Assembly: GCA_032622095.1 (NCBI GenBank)
Contig: CP136069.1
Location: 85,518,958 to 85,582,957, forward strand
DNA: 64,000 bases
Origin: Siphonodentalium dalli
Lineage: Eukaryota; Mollusca; Scaphopoda; Gadilida; Siphonodentaliidae
Direction: 5' to 3'
Notes under the pieces: generated by a model
Database searches by the model: none
What the model was told of the DNA's origin: nothing
What the model saw: only the letters and a program-made list of their open reading frames with translations
Shown here: piece after piece, positions 54,479 to 64,000 of the stretch
Layout of the letters: every line of letters starts with the position of its first letter
How positions within the stretch are numbered: position 1 is the stretch's first letter
Made by a program: the position numbers and the translations under genes

Positions 54479-54710
54479 CCCTTTCAAGAAGGGAATTGGG
54501 CTGCTGCAGCACTAAAGATCCTGTGCCAGTGCATTCTCTTATATATGTGAGTTTCCCACTGGTAGCCTCGCATTTATATAAGAGAATGCACTGGCTTACA
54601 AGGTAAATATTGTTAGGCCAATGTATTTTCTAATATATGTGAGGCTCCCATAAGAGAATGCATTGGCACAGGGTTTTCGCAAAATTCCAGGAAGCTCCAG
54701 TCATGAAGGG
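54479..54710. mobile_element. TTAA-type hairpin MITE, copy d (cleanest)
   Basis: Exact TTAA at 54475-54478 and 54711-54714 around CCCTTTCAAGA...TCATGAAGGG. Both internal hairpins are present. A TTAA target and CCC-starting ends fit piggyBac-type mobilisation. Confidence 0.8.
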
Positions 54711-54719
54711 TTAATAGTT

Positions 54720-55335
54720 ACATGTATCAGAGAAAGTCAAAAATTTAAATTCACAGAGACTGGTAGATGACGGAAGCATGTCTTTTGAAACAGAAATGAT
54801 AAGGCCAGACCTGTTCATATGTCTCGAAAGTCAAGAAACTTATTCACATTTTTCCCATTTGAAATTTAAAGAGACTCATATTTTTCAAGTCTAAAACTTT
54901 CTTTACTAAATGGATTCTCCCATTCAGTTATAAAAGATTATAGTGGAATGGTCTATTATTCATTTGGAGGGGTGTTCAGGAAAAAGATAATTAAAAGTAC
55001 GGAAGGAGTATTATTTATTTGAGGGAAATGTTCAGGGAACTACTGGTCATGTACAGAAAGAGTTAACATAAAAAAATTCTTGCTTTTGTCACCTACTGTG
55101 GTAGGTCCCTGCGACGGTTTGAGATTGATTCGATGACGATATCGGTGTAAACACTGAATCAGATCTCCGAATCGAACATTTTGGAATATCCAATTTGTCC
55201 CCATCATTTAAACAAAGTTGCAAAATTTGCATGAAGTGATGAGGAAATAGGAGTGATGCAACCATGGTTTATGTTGCGACACATGTATTGTGTTAAGATA
55301 TCAAAAATTCCAACCACAATACATGGCTTGCAGAT
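54720..55335. other. Non-coding stretch
   Basis: Nothing recognised. Confidence 0.5.
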
Positions 55336-55341
55336 TCTTAA

Positions 55342-55587
55342 CCCTTCCATGACATTTTACAAAAACCCTGTGCCGATGCATTCTCTTATATTTGCAAGTC
55401 ACCCAAACGCAGCCTCGCATAATGTATATAAGAGATTGCATTGGCCTAACAATATTTACTTTGACCTTGTAAGCCAGTGCATTCTCTTATATATGCGAGG
55501 CTCCCTATATGAGACTCACATATATAAGAGAATGCACTGGCACAGGATCTTTAATGTTTCACCAGCGCTGCTCCCATCAAGAAATGG
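55342..55587. mobile_element. TTAA-type hairpin MITE, copy e (inverted)
   Basis: TTAA at 55338-55341 and 55588-55591. The opposite orientation to copy d is shown by the order of the CATTGGC and GCCAGTG hairpins. Ends CCCTTCCATGA and the degenerate ATCAAGAAATGG. Confidence 0.7.
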
Positions 55588-55725
55588 TTAAAAGAAAGTT
55601 AAAATTAACAAATTTCAGTTTTCTTCAGCATGTAACAATATATAATTTTCTGTCAGTTTATTCTTGATATTGTGTGCTGAACATTGCAAATTTCTATGAT
55701 TTCAGTAAGTCACTTTCAAGTCTGC

Positions 55726-56152
55726 AAATAGTGTGTCTGTCATTTGCAGAATGAGGTCCCCAGAGGGTGAATTTGGTGATGCTATCCCGCAAATTGGGCT
55801 AACATCACCAAATTCACCATCTGGGGACCTCATTCTGCTTAGGCCTTATCTTCTGGGAAGTATCTATAGTCTCAAACTAACATTGTTTTTAGTTACTTTT
55901 TCCCTTCTGTGAAGTTTCTATATCCCCCAATTTGCAGAAGATAAAATACATAATCGAGGTGACTAATGGGTGATTGTCACCAACTTCAACTGAGGAACTT
56001 CAATCTGATCCTAGGTCTCCCATAGAAGTTGAGGCCTACGCAGAATGAGGTTATGAGAGGGTGAATTTGGTGATGCTTGCCTGTCTTGCGGGATAACATC
56101 ACTAAATTCACCCTCTGGGGACCTCGATCTGCAAAAGACAGACACACTATTT
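55726..56152. mobile_element. Double-foldback MITE, copy 2
   Basis: Outer ends AAATAGTGTGTCTGTC and GACAGACACACTATTT. Each limb is itself a hairpin (GCAGAATGAGGTCC...GGTGAATTTGGTGATG with complement). Same family as 44523-44934. Confidence 0.8.
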
Positions 56153-56794
56153 GGAAGCTTGGTCATTCTGGGGCATGTAATGCTTTATGTAATGCTTTGA
56201 TAAGGCCAAAAAATATATATAACCGTGTTTCTGGTGACATGCAAGAAAAAAATAGGGGTGGGCGGTGGCTTTCGTTTTATTTTAGTTTTTCATTTTATTT
56301 TCAACATTGCTCAAAATAAATATGAATACCCCCCTCCAAGACTTCTTCTCCTTGTTTGTAATGTACTATAAAATAATAAAACTAAGTACATAGATGATAA
56401 TATTAGAATATACATGTAGTGTAATTTATTGTTTTATTGAATAAAACATGAAAAAAATTTATTTGATTCAGCTGTGACCTAACTGAAGTGTGGTATAATT
56501 TCCGGTTTAACAGTACACGTGATGTGTCCATTTTTTCGGAAATGAATCAGTTTACAAGGAAAATAAAATCAGATGCGTACTAATTTTGAAAAAGTCAATA
56601 AAATGAAAACAGTCGGGGGTGCTGGAATAAGGGCGGCTGGTCACCAGAAACACAGGTCTTTTTTATTTTGGCCTAATCAGAACATGACAAAAGCAAGACA
56701 TAACTAAACAAAATTTGAATCTAGAATTATTATGAGTCACTTTAAGCGGACTTTTGTGGGTACTTGAATTTATAATGTAGCAGCAATAATTGCC
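56153..56794. other. 3' flank of the zinc-finger gene
   Basis: No coding frame. AATAAA-type hexamers on the minus strand occur near 56436-56441 and 56289-56294 and could serve as poly-A signals about 350-500 bases past the stop. Confidence 0.45.
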
Positions 56795-59017
56795 TTAAAC
56801 TGCATGTGTCTTCATGTGAATATTAAGGTAACTGGTAAATTTAAATTGTTTTTTACAGACTAGACATGGGTGCAACTTAACACGGTTGTGTGTCTTTTGA
56901 TGCACTAGCAATCCTTTTGCTGATCCAAAAGACCTAACACACTGACTGCAAGTATGCCGGTATTCGCTGGCACTGCTATTCAGACCTGCCTGTAAGCTAA
57001 ACGAATTCACAGGTAGGCTCGATTTTATGGAAGTTGTACATAAATGATTTTTCCAAATCGCCTTCGAGGGAAATGTTTCCAGACATTCTTTGCACCTTAC
57101 AATATTTATGCACACTTTATCCGACTCCCCACATTTATGTCCAATACTATGCTTCACTAAATGATTTTCCTCAGAGAATGTCTCAGAACATGTTCCACAA
57201 GTGAAAATCTTGCTTTTTTCCCCATATATTTCTTTTTCTTGATCATGATCTTCACCAATAGAAGGCACACAAGAATCATCATATCTACATGTAATATCCA
57301 TTGAGCATTCCTTGTCATCACTGAATTTTTCAGGGATTTCGCTACCAATTGCTTGATCGGGCAGTTTACAGTTTTCACTCATTCCGGATAAATTGCCATC
57401 TTTTGAGGACAGATGATCACTTTGGTCAAAATTCCCTGTTGTGAGATCAATAGGTTTATTAACATAAGGCACCTCATTGTCATCACATGTTAATTCTGCC
57501 TTATTTTCCTCATGTGCTACATCTATATCATCTCGAGCTGGATCATTATCTATCTCAACACAAGTTCGATCATAGTGATTAATCACCACATTTACTGGAA
57601 TCTCATCAAAAATTGGATCATTATCGTCATTCACTCTGTTTATTTCAATACAAGCTGGATTCTTGTAATCATGTGCTACGTCCATCTCAACATGTACCTG
57701 ATCACTGTCATCACTTACTTCATCTGAATTGTCCCAAGCTGGATCCTTGTAATCATCTGCTACACTCACCTCAACATGTACCTGATCATTCTCATCACTT
57801 ACAACGTCCGAATCAATACGAGCTGGATCAATGTCATCGTCCAAAGAATTCTCATTGTCAACAGTTAATTGTTCATTTCCATCACATATTTCTGTTAAAT
57901 TGTTCTGTAATGACCCCTGCAACTCGGTTGATTCAAATGTCTCATCATTGCAAGTTACCATTTCTGTTTTCTTCATACTTTCTTCACCAGAATTATTTGT
58001 ATTCACGATCACAGATTCCTTATTCAATTCAGACGATTTCTCCATTTTTGAATCATTCTCATAAACACGGCCCTTTCCAGTGACTTTAGATTTACTTGAA
58101 ACTGAAACACTACTTGTAGCTTTCTTAGAATTATTTGTTTCCCTTTTTTTAGTAGAAACTGAAACACTTTCAGTTGATCTCTTAGAATTATTCGTTTTCT
58201 TTTTGTCTGCATGAACTCTCTTGATGTGCAGATTTCGCTGATGACCAGAAACAAATGACTTATTACATAAAGAACATGGGTGATCTGTTTGTCCAAGATG
58301 CATGCGGACATGAGTCGAGAGCCCATATTTCTGTGCGAATCGCCTTCCACAGATATCACAAACGAATGGACGATCACCAGTGTGTATCCTTTTGTGTTTG
58401 TTCAATGAATATCTGCGGGTAAAGCTGAGAGGACAAAGGTCACATTTAAATGGTGTTTCACCAGTATGAGTTCTGATGTGATTTTTCAAGTCATGCTTTG
58501 ATGGCCACGAACTCAAGCAGATGTCACAAATGAATCCTTTGGCTTTTAACGAAGAATTGTCGGATTGACATGTTTTCAATGTTCTGTGCCTTTTCAGTGC
58601 TCCCCTCGTTTCAAACTTTTTTTCACATGTTTTGCAATGGAAGCCTTCACCAAGGTGAATCCTCATGTGATCCTCGAGATTCCTCTTTTGAACGAAGCTC
58701 TTCCCACATAACTCACAATCCAGAGTTACTCCTGCATGCAAGTTTAGATGGTCTTGAAGATAGTGTTGACGGCTGAAGACCTTCAAGCATATTGGGCAAG
58801 TGAATTTCTTACCGTTACTTGCATCTTTCAAATGGACTTCATTCTTATGCCTCCTTAAATTACCGCTTGTCGTACTTTTATAAGGGCAAAGGTCACAACT
58901 GAAGGGCCTGACTCCAGAATGGCTTCTGTTATGAGTTTTCAAAGATTGTTTATCACTGAAGTCTTTATGGCATACTTTGCATGAGTAGACATCCCGATTG
59001 CTTCCACTTTTTGCCAT
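56795..59017 (-). CDS. C2H2 zinc-finger protein, last coding exon(s), 740 aa
   Basis: From the ATG at 59017 (MAKSGSNRD) the frame is open for 740 residues. N-terminal block: nine C2H2 fingers between residues 13 and 269, of which the fifth is atypical (His then Cys ligand spacing). TGE-x-PF and TGDRPF linkers join fingers 6-8, a sign of DNA binding. Middle (~275-600): Lys/Ser-rich stretch with likely nuclear-localisation character, then a long acidic region with internal repeats (SDQVHVE, DPAR/DPAW motifs). C-terminal block (~604-740): four further fingers, the second incomplete. It is probably a nuclear DNA-binding regulator. No orthologue is recognised. A splice acceptor sits directly before the ATG, so a 5' non-coding exon is expected upstream; ten extra in-frame residues before it are probably intron. 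Confidence 0.85.
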   Translation of the reverse strand: MAKSGSNRDVYSCKVCHKDFSDKQSLKTHNRSHSGVRPFSCDLCPYKSTTSGNLRRHKNEVHLKDASNGKKFTCPICLKVFSRQHYLQDHLNLHAGVTLDCELCGKSFVQKRNLEDHMRIHLGEGFHCKTCEKKFETRGALKRHRTLKTCQSDNSSLKAKGFICDICLSSWPSKHDLKNHIRTHTGETPFKCDLCPLSFTRRYSLNKHKRIHTGDRPFVCDICGRRFAQKYGLSTHVRMHLGQTDHPCSLCNKSFVSGHQRNLHIKRVHADKKKTNNSKRSTESVSVSTKKRETNNSKKATSSVSVSSKSKVTGKGRVYENDSKMEKSSELNKESVIVNTNNSGEESMKKTEMVTCNDETFESTELQGSLQNNLTEICDGNEQLTVDNENSLDDDIDPARIDSDVVSDENDQVHVEVSVADDYKDPAWDNSDEVSDDSDQVHVEMDVAHDYKNPACIEINRVNDDNDPIFDEIPVNVVINHYDRTCVEIDNDPARDDIDVAHEENKAELTCDDNEVPYVNKPIDLTTGNFDQSDHLSSKDGNLSGMSENCKLPDQAIGSEIPEKFSDDKECSMDITCRYDDSCVPSIGEDHDQEKEIYGEKSKIFTCGTCSETFSEENHLVKHSIGHKCGESDKVCINIVRCKECLETFPSKAIWKNHLCTTSIKSSLPVNSFSLQAGLNSSASEYRHTCSQCVRSFGSAKGLLVHQKTHNRVKLHPCLVCKKQFKFTSYLNIHMKTHAV

Positions 59018-59036
59018 ACTGCAAAAAAAAATAAAC
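59018..59036 (-). promoter_or_regulatory. Splice acceptor of zinc-finger exon
   Basis: The coding strand reads TTTATTTTTTTTTGCAG then T-ATG. A long pyrimidine tract and CAG one base before the start codon form a strong 3' splice site. It favours the start at 59017 over the upstream in-frame ATG at 59047. Confidence 0.7.
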
Positions 59037-59120
59037 AAGGGTTGCACATAAAGATGGCTCTGGTCAATAAGAGTGAATCCGTTTAACGGAGAATCACTAA
59101 TGAAAGTGTCAATGACACTG

Positions 59121-62100
59121 TAGCTCCACTTGGGAAGGAGTAAATTTTTTGCTGAGCAATGAATAGAATGATAAAGAAGAAGAAGAGTAAACTAGAGGTC
59201 ACCCCAAAGATCCATATGAAGTTTGATGATAACCGGATAAGGGATGTGGTCTGTAGGGTGTGCCAAAGGATTTAGTCATACAAAGATCGCCGCTAGTGGC
59301 CATATTTTTCAACGAATTTCGGTCAAAATAGGAGGCTCCCATCTAGAGGTCACCCTGAAGATCCATATGACATTTGGTGATCAGATGAGGGATGTGGTCT
59401 GAATGGTATGCCAAACAATTTAGTCATGCAAAAGTAATATCCAAGATGGCTGCCGGCATCATGTTTTTCATCGAAAATTGTTCAAATTTGATAGCTCCCA
59501 TCTAGAGGTGATGCTAAACATGCCTGTAAATTTTCAAATCAATTCTCCAATAAATGTGGGCTGTGGGGTGTGCCGACGGTTTGAAATTTGAAATCCAAGA
59601 TGGCTGCTGGTGGCCATGTTTTTCAACAAATTTTTGTCAAAATAAGAGGCTCCCATCTAGAAGTCATCCTGAATATCCATATGAAGCTTGGTGATGAATA
59701 AATGAAAGATGTCGCCTGTTGGGTGTGCTGAAGGATTTAGTTATACAAAGAGTAAATTCCAAGATGGCCACTGGCAGCCTTGTTTTTCAACAAATATCAG
59801 TCAAAATAGGAGGCTCCCATCTGGAGGTCGCCCCGAAGTTGACTGCCAGCGGCCATCTTTTTCATCAAAAATCGTTCAAATTTAATAGCTCCCATCTACA
59901 GGTGATCATAATCGTGACTGCAAAATTTAATGAAAGTGTCAATTTAGCTCAACTTTGGAAGGAGGTCTTTTTTACTGAGCAATGAATATAATGATAAGTA
60001 TGAAGGACAGTAAACTAGAGGTCACCCTGAAAATCCATATGATGTTTGGTGATGATCGGATGAGGGACGTGTAAGGTGTGCCAAAGGATTTAGTCATACA
60101 AAGAGTAAGTTCCATGATGGACGCTGGTGGCCATGTTTTTCAACAAATTTTGGTTAAAATAAGATGCTCCCATCTAGAGGTCACCCGAAGATCCATATGA
60201 AGTTTCGAGATGATCATGTGAGTGATGTGTTCTGTAGGGTGCACCAAATGATTTAGTCATACAAAGAGTAAATTCCAAGGTGGCCGTTGCCGGCCATGTT
60301 TTTCAATGAATTTCTGTAAAAATAGGAGACTCCCATCTAGAGGCCACTCCGATGATTCACATGAAGTTTGGTGATGATCGAATGAGGGATGTGATATGTA
60401 GGGTGTGCCAAAGGATTTAATCATTGAAAGTGTAAAATCCATGATGGCTGCCGGTTTCAGCGAAAATCGTTTATTAATTTGATTGCTCCCATCGAATAGG
60501 TGATTACAATCATGCCTGCAAAATTAAATGAAAGTAAGTGTCAATGACACTGTAGCTCAACTTGGAAAAGGATTAATTTCAAGTGTTACAGTCCAATGGA
60601 GTGATTAGGAATGTGGAAAAATTAAATTTCTAAGTAATACTAGATTATCAACTTGAAGAAATATATATATAAAATAAAATCCAAGATGGCTACTGGCAGT
60701 TTGGTGATGATCGGATGACGAAAGTGGACTGTATGGTGTGCCAAAGGATTTATGATGATCCGACAGAAGGTACGACATGTAGCCCATGCCAAAGGATTTA
60801 GTCATGCAAAGAGTAAAATCCAAGATGGCTTCCGCTGACGGCCATGTTTTATGGCCGAATGACCCCAAAATCACTCGTTCCCATCTACATGTCAATATTA
60901 ACATCCACGAAAAATTTCACGATAATCAGACGAACATTCCGGACTGTAGCCCGTGCTAATGGATTGAATTTTGAAATCCAAGATGGTCGCTGCCGGCAAT
61001 GTTTTTTTGCCGAATGACACCAAATGATTTGTTTCCATCTACATTTCAATGTCAACAGCCATGACAATTTCATAATGATCAGATAAAAGGATAGGATAGG
61101 ATCATTTATTTACAATATACACATGAATAATACCATGGCAGTAACATATAATAAAGTAAATGCTGTATATATTGTTGGGGTTTAGCCTTAGTAGCCCTAT
61201 CGGGCTGTCTTCCTGCTACCCCCTGAAACAGGTATCACTATAAATAATTGCATAGATGGCTTGTATTTCATATCCATGCACACGTACAGACTACATGTAT
61301 AATCATATATAAAACTATCTAGAACCTAGTATTTAGGGCATATCACAAACAAGTATTGGTGTGGTTGTCAGCCAATCCAGACTAATTGTAAGATCGAAGA
61401 TGTACTATCTCTCCGTAGGAATGTTTTGAACTTTTCAGATTTTGTAAAACATATGCACAGCTGCGGTTCCAGTTCCATGGGTATATTATGAACAAAATAT
61501 TTTGTTTTTGTTGTTACAACGGATTCAGACGAGAGATACCGCCATCTTTAGTTAAGTAAACAAAATAGGAATTATCTATATAGATCGCTGGAAAGTCTTT
61601 TTGTTGAGTGAGGTTTTGGGATATTCAAATTGTAATGTTTATATGTATGTCTAGTGGTATAGGGTCATAGTCAGAAATCATAATGAGGAGCATGTTTAGG
61701 AATGAGAATGCGAACAATGGTATGAAGAAAATTATTCGAGTAGAATTATGATTATGTCATCGAGTACAACAATGAATGTTCATATTATTATAGAGCACAG
61801 TCGGGACATCCTTTGTTTTTACAGCGTACATTTTCTGGGTAATTTCTCAGCATGGCTATCTGTAAGCGCTTCTTCAATGTTTGCCTGCTTTGGCAAGATG
61901 TATAGTCTTTTTCCATGTTGTTCCAAGTTGTGGGGTACAACTTGTAGCCTGTGCCAAAGGATTTAGTCATGCAAAGAGTAAAATCCAAGATGGCTGCCAG
62001 CGGCCATGTTTGTTGGCCAATTGACCCCAAAATGACTCATTTCCATCTACATGTCAATATTAACATGCATGACAAATTTCATAATGATCAGACAAACAGT

Positions 62101-62212
62101 ACGGCCTGTAGCCCGTGCTAATGGATTGCATTTTGAAATACAAAATGGCCACCAAAATGTCTCCACACATGCACGCACACACGGACGATGGATACAAGTA
62201 AAGTTGAGCTAA
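59121..62212. mobile_element. AAGATGG-unit blocks (array C, several element copies)
   Basis: At least two to three element starts (TAGCTCCACTT at 59121, TTAGCTCAACTTT at 59944, TAGCTCAACTTGG at 60553) and one right end (AAAGTTGAGCTAA at ~62212) enclose about eleven degenerate units with AAGATGG-type motifs (for example 59447, 59598, 59760, 60684, 60824, 60981, 61988). Interrupted by a LINE tail at 61091-61934. No coding frame belongs to it. Confidence 0.6.
61091..61934 (-). mobile_element. 5'-truncated LINE 3' end, minus strand
   Basis: The minus-strand frame reads PTTWNNMEKDYTSCQ, then SRQTLKKRLQIAML, and stops at 61788. This is the Trp-Asn...Leu-Lys-x-Arg-Leu pattern that closes many CR1/Jockey-type polyproteins. 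A ~700-bp 3' UTR follows, ending AAATAAATGATCC(TATCC)n at 61091-61112, a microsatellite tail instead of poly-A. It splits an AAGATGG-array unit at the GGTAC word that should follow CAGACCAAA. Confidence 0.6.
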
Positions 62213-63277
62213 CAAATCGGACAAACCAGGATTTTGAACTCAATAGAGATATTGTTGTGAAATATCCATTGAAAAATGATCGGACAAATCTGGTTTTCTA
62301 ACTTGTTCAAGATATTGTTGTGAAAGGTCCATATATACCACATATGAATGAAATTGGTTGACATTTGTTCATGTTATCGTGCTAACGGACATAAAATTTC
62401 TATAAAATAGAAACAAGTGGCAAAACTCTGGTTAATGAAAAGGTTCTATTGTTATCAAAGCATTCTTTGTTGGCTTTTCTCCCCTTAGGTGGCAGTACAT
62501 GATTTCACGGGTTGTAGGGGGTCTGAAAAATAGAAAAATAAGTATCGGGGGGGGGGGGGGGGGGGGGGGGGGGGTATAACAGCCAGTGTAGCCTGTGTTA
62601 AATGTGTCATTACTGGTTTGAAGGTTTAATTATTTTACAAAACTGGGAAAGTTCTCAAAAAAGTGGAAAATTTGGATACACTTGTAACAGGATTTTCATA
62701 TTCAGTGAAGGCCAACTCTGTGTTATTGGTTACAGGAAAATAGCCCAATTTCTCTCCCCTGAATTCTGTGATCTGCGCTTGCAAGACATTTTTTGCAAAC
62801 CAAAGGGCATAACTCAATGACAAATTTTACAAAGAAGCTAAAGTACAGACATATGAGTACACATAAAATTACTGTCGAAATAAAAACATGCTTGATGGGA
62901 CCTATGCCAAACATAATGACTCAGCATTGATTTGGATTACAGTACCCCCTCCAAGGTTGGTCAAAATTGCTGGAAATCATGTATTGATACCTTATATGGT
63001 AATAATTAATAGCATTTGTCTCAAATATGTGCAGAATAATTGATAGCGCTGATAGGGTTCTGTCACTTCTGAAGTAGATATTCTTCAAATTAGAAGGCCT
63101 AATTAATTATTGCCTTTAGACCAGTTTTCTTTTTTCACAATGAGATTTCTTCAGTATCAACTGAAGATTATATGCCACTTTGTTATCTTGCATGTGTGTG
63201 ACTTAATACCTCATGGATGCATATCGGCATGAGACAAAGTACAGTTGTATCTAAAAATACATATAACTCAGCAGCAC
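62213..63277. other. Non-coding stretch with 28-nt G run
   Basis: A pure G tract lies at 62547-62574. Otherwise no gene or element is recognised. Confidence 0.5.
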
Positions 63278-63283
63278 CATATA
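63278..63283. repeat. Target duplication CATATA (left)
   Basis: CATATA precedes TATGGGAGGCC and recurs at 63740-63745. Confidence 0.7.
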
Positions 63284-63739
63284 TATGGGAGGCCAAATTC
63301 ACATTTAATAGCTAATTATGCTTAATTGTAATGCTATTACGCTTAAGCGTAATAGCCTCACTCACAACTCCATTACGCTTAAGCGTAATAAGTTTTCATA
63401 GCCTTACTACCTTACATATAATGGTATCATCTAAGGTAGATATATATTAAAAGTTACTAGCATCAGTAATTGGCTGCATCCTTTTCAGCTCCAGGGGAGT
63501 TTTGAGATATGGAATTTGAATTACACTTAAGGAAAATACCATTACGCTTAAGCGTAATGACATTACGCTTAAGCGTAATACAAATTCCATTATGCTTAAG
63601 CATAATGGCATTACAGTTAAGCGTAATGGAAATCTGAATTATGCTTATGCGTAATACCATTACGCTTAAGCGTAATACAAATTCCATAGCTTTACACTTA
63701 AGCATAATTGGTTATTAAATGTGAATTTGGCCTCCCATA
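63284..63739. mobile_element. 456-bp MITE packed with 18-bp palindromes
   Basis: The ends TATGGGAGGCCAAATTCAC and its complement extend through CATTTAATA; a 6-bp duplication CATATA flanks the element. Inside are about nine copies of the palindrome ATTACGCTTAAGCGTAAT, exact at 63336, 63372, 63541, 63562 and 63659. Compensated or single-change variants lie at 63589 (ATTATGCTTAAGCATAAT), 63610, 63638 and 63692. Ends starting TAT and a 6-bp footprint would suit IS3EU-type elements; this is a guess. Confidence 0.8.
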
Positions 63740-63745
63740 CATATA
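63740..63745. repeat. Target duplication CATATA (right)
   Basis: Matches 63278-63283. Confidence 0.7.
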
Positions 63746-64000
63746 AGCAGTAAATTACACACATGACTCGACCAAAGATAGAGCGCTTCACAGAATAAAA
63801 TAAACAAGAGGTTGCACCGGTGGTGCTGACATACCCACACGGTGGCAAAATCGAACAGACAAAGTATGGGTTAAATTAGAACATGCCATGAATCTCTACT
63901 ATAGCTACCGCCCGTAGAGATCATATTCCACCAATACAAAACCTGGGAACTTTTTGAAGTTTTGACAGGGAACCTTATAAAGTCAAAACAATAAGGCGGG
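63746..64000. other. Non-coding end of window
   Basis: AACAAGAGGTTGCACCGGTGG near 63803 resembles the GCCACCTCTTGTTT phrase near 32850 in reverse, so an element shared with the satellite region may start here. No gene. Confidence 0.4.

Noticed and set aside
63336-63709. CRISPR-like array of short repeats
   Set aside because: Repeats are perfect palindromes with irregular spacing inside a TIR element in eukaryotic DNA; no cas-like genes.
1-64000. tRNA or rRNA genes
   Set aside because: No cloverleaf with recognisable A and B boxes and no rRNA-like conserved block was found by reading both strands; a covariance search could still find one.

Overview
The window is eukaryotic nuclear DNA. It is AT-rich and intron-containing, with poly-A LINE tails, TATA/AATAAA signals, and metazoan-type transposons and satellites. 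The style of the repeats (161-bp satellite, Helitron pair, Ty3-type element, many hairpin MITEs) suggests a marine invertebrate, plausibly a mollusc. No species can be named from sequence alone. Almost nothing here is host gene: one convincing host-type gene (C2H2 zinc finger, 56.8-59.0 kb, minus strand) and one doubtful remnant of a monocarboxylate-transporter-like gene (13.6-14.7 kb, minus strand).

Region 1 (1-12.8 kb) is dominated by a giant, nearly perfect palindrome (1147-12784) bounded by an exact 6-bp target duplication TATATC. Its termini read AGAAGAATAGG...CCTATTCTTCT. Each ~4.95-kb arm carries the same compact three-ORF module, pointing outward from a GC-rich hairpin centre: a 111-aa basic-tailed protein, a 64-aa protein and a 189-aa acidic C2H2 protein. 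The module starts at a TATA-like box and ends at an AATAAA six bases past the last stop. The arms differ by a 5'-truncated LINE inserted only in the left arm, a different minisatellite length and scattered point changes, so this is not a simple fold-over assembly error. The 6-bp duplication and AG...CT ends fit a Polinton/Maverick-like DNA element, but no polymerase, integrase, ATPase or capsid gene is present.

Region 2 (12.8-18 kb) holds a TTAA-flanked hairpin MITE, the transporter remnant, a (TA)n tract and a perfect-type hairpin. Region 3 (18.1-26.5 kb) is a complete minus-strand Ty3-type LTR retrotransposon with near-identical LTRs, CATAT target duplication, primer-binding site, polypurine tract, open gag and open pol. 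A textbook -1 frameshift signal joins gag to pol: TTTAAAC, a 7-nt spacer, then a 10-bp stem.

Region 4 (26.5-37 kb) contains two head-to-tail Helitron-type copies, a 161-bp satellite, further tandem repeats and an inverted-repeat element. It ends in a transposon-like block of ~160-bp units built around AAGATGGC-type motifs. Region 5 (37.7-48.9 kb) has a 4-kb element with long inverted ends and a 6-bp duplication, two LINE fragments that meet at the same codon position, and a second AAGATGG array. Region 6 (49.7-56.2 kb) is a MITE nursery: TTAA-flanked double-hairpin elements, a hAT MITE nested in one of them, TA-flanked mariner-like MITEs and a second copy of a double-foldback element.

Region 7 (56.8-64 kb) holds the zinc-finger exon with a visible splice acceptor, further AAGATGG arrays interrupted by a minus-strand LINE tail, and a 456-bp element packed with 18-bp ATTACGCTTAAGCGTAAT palindromes.
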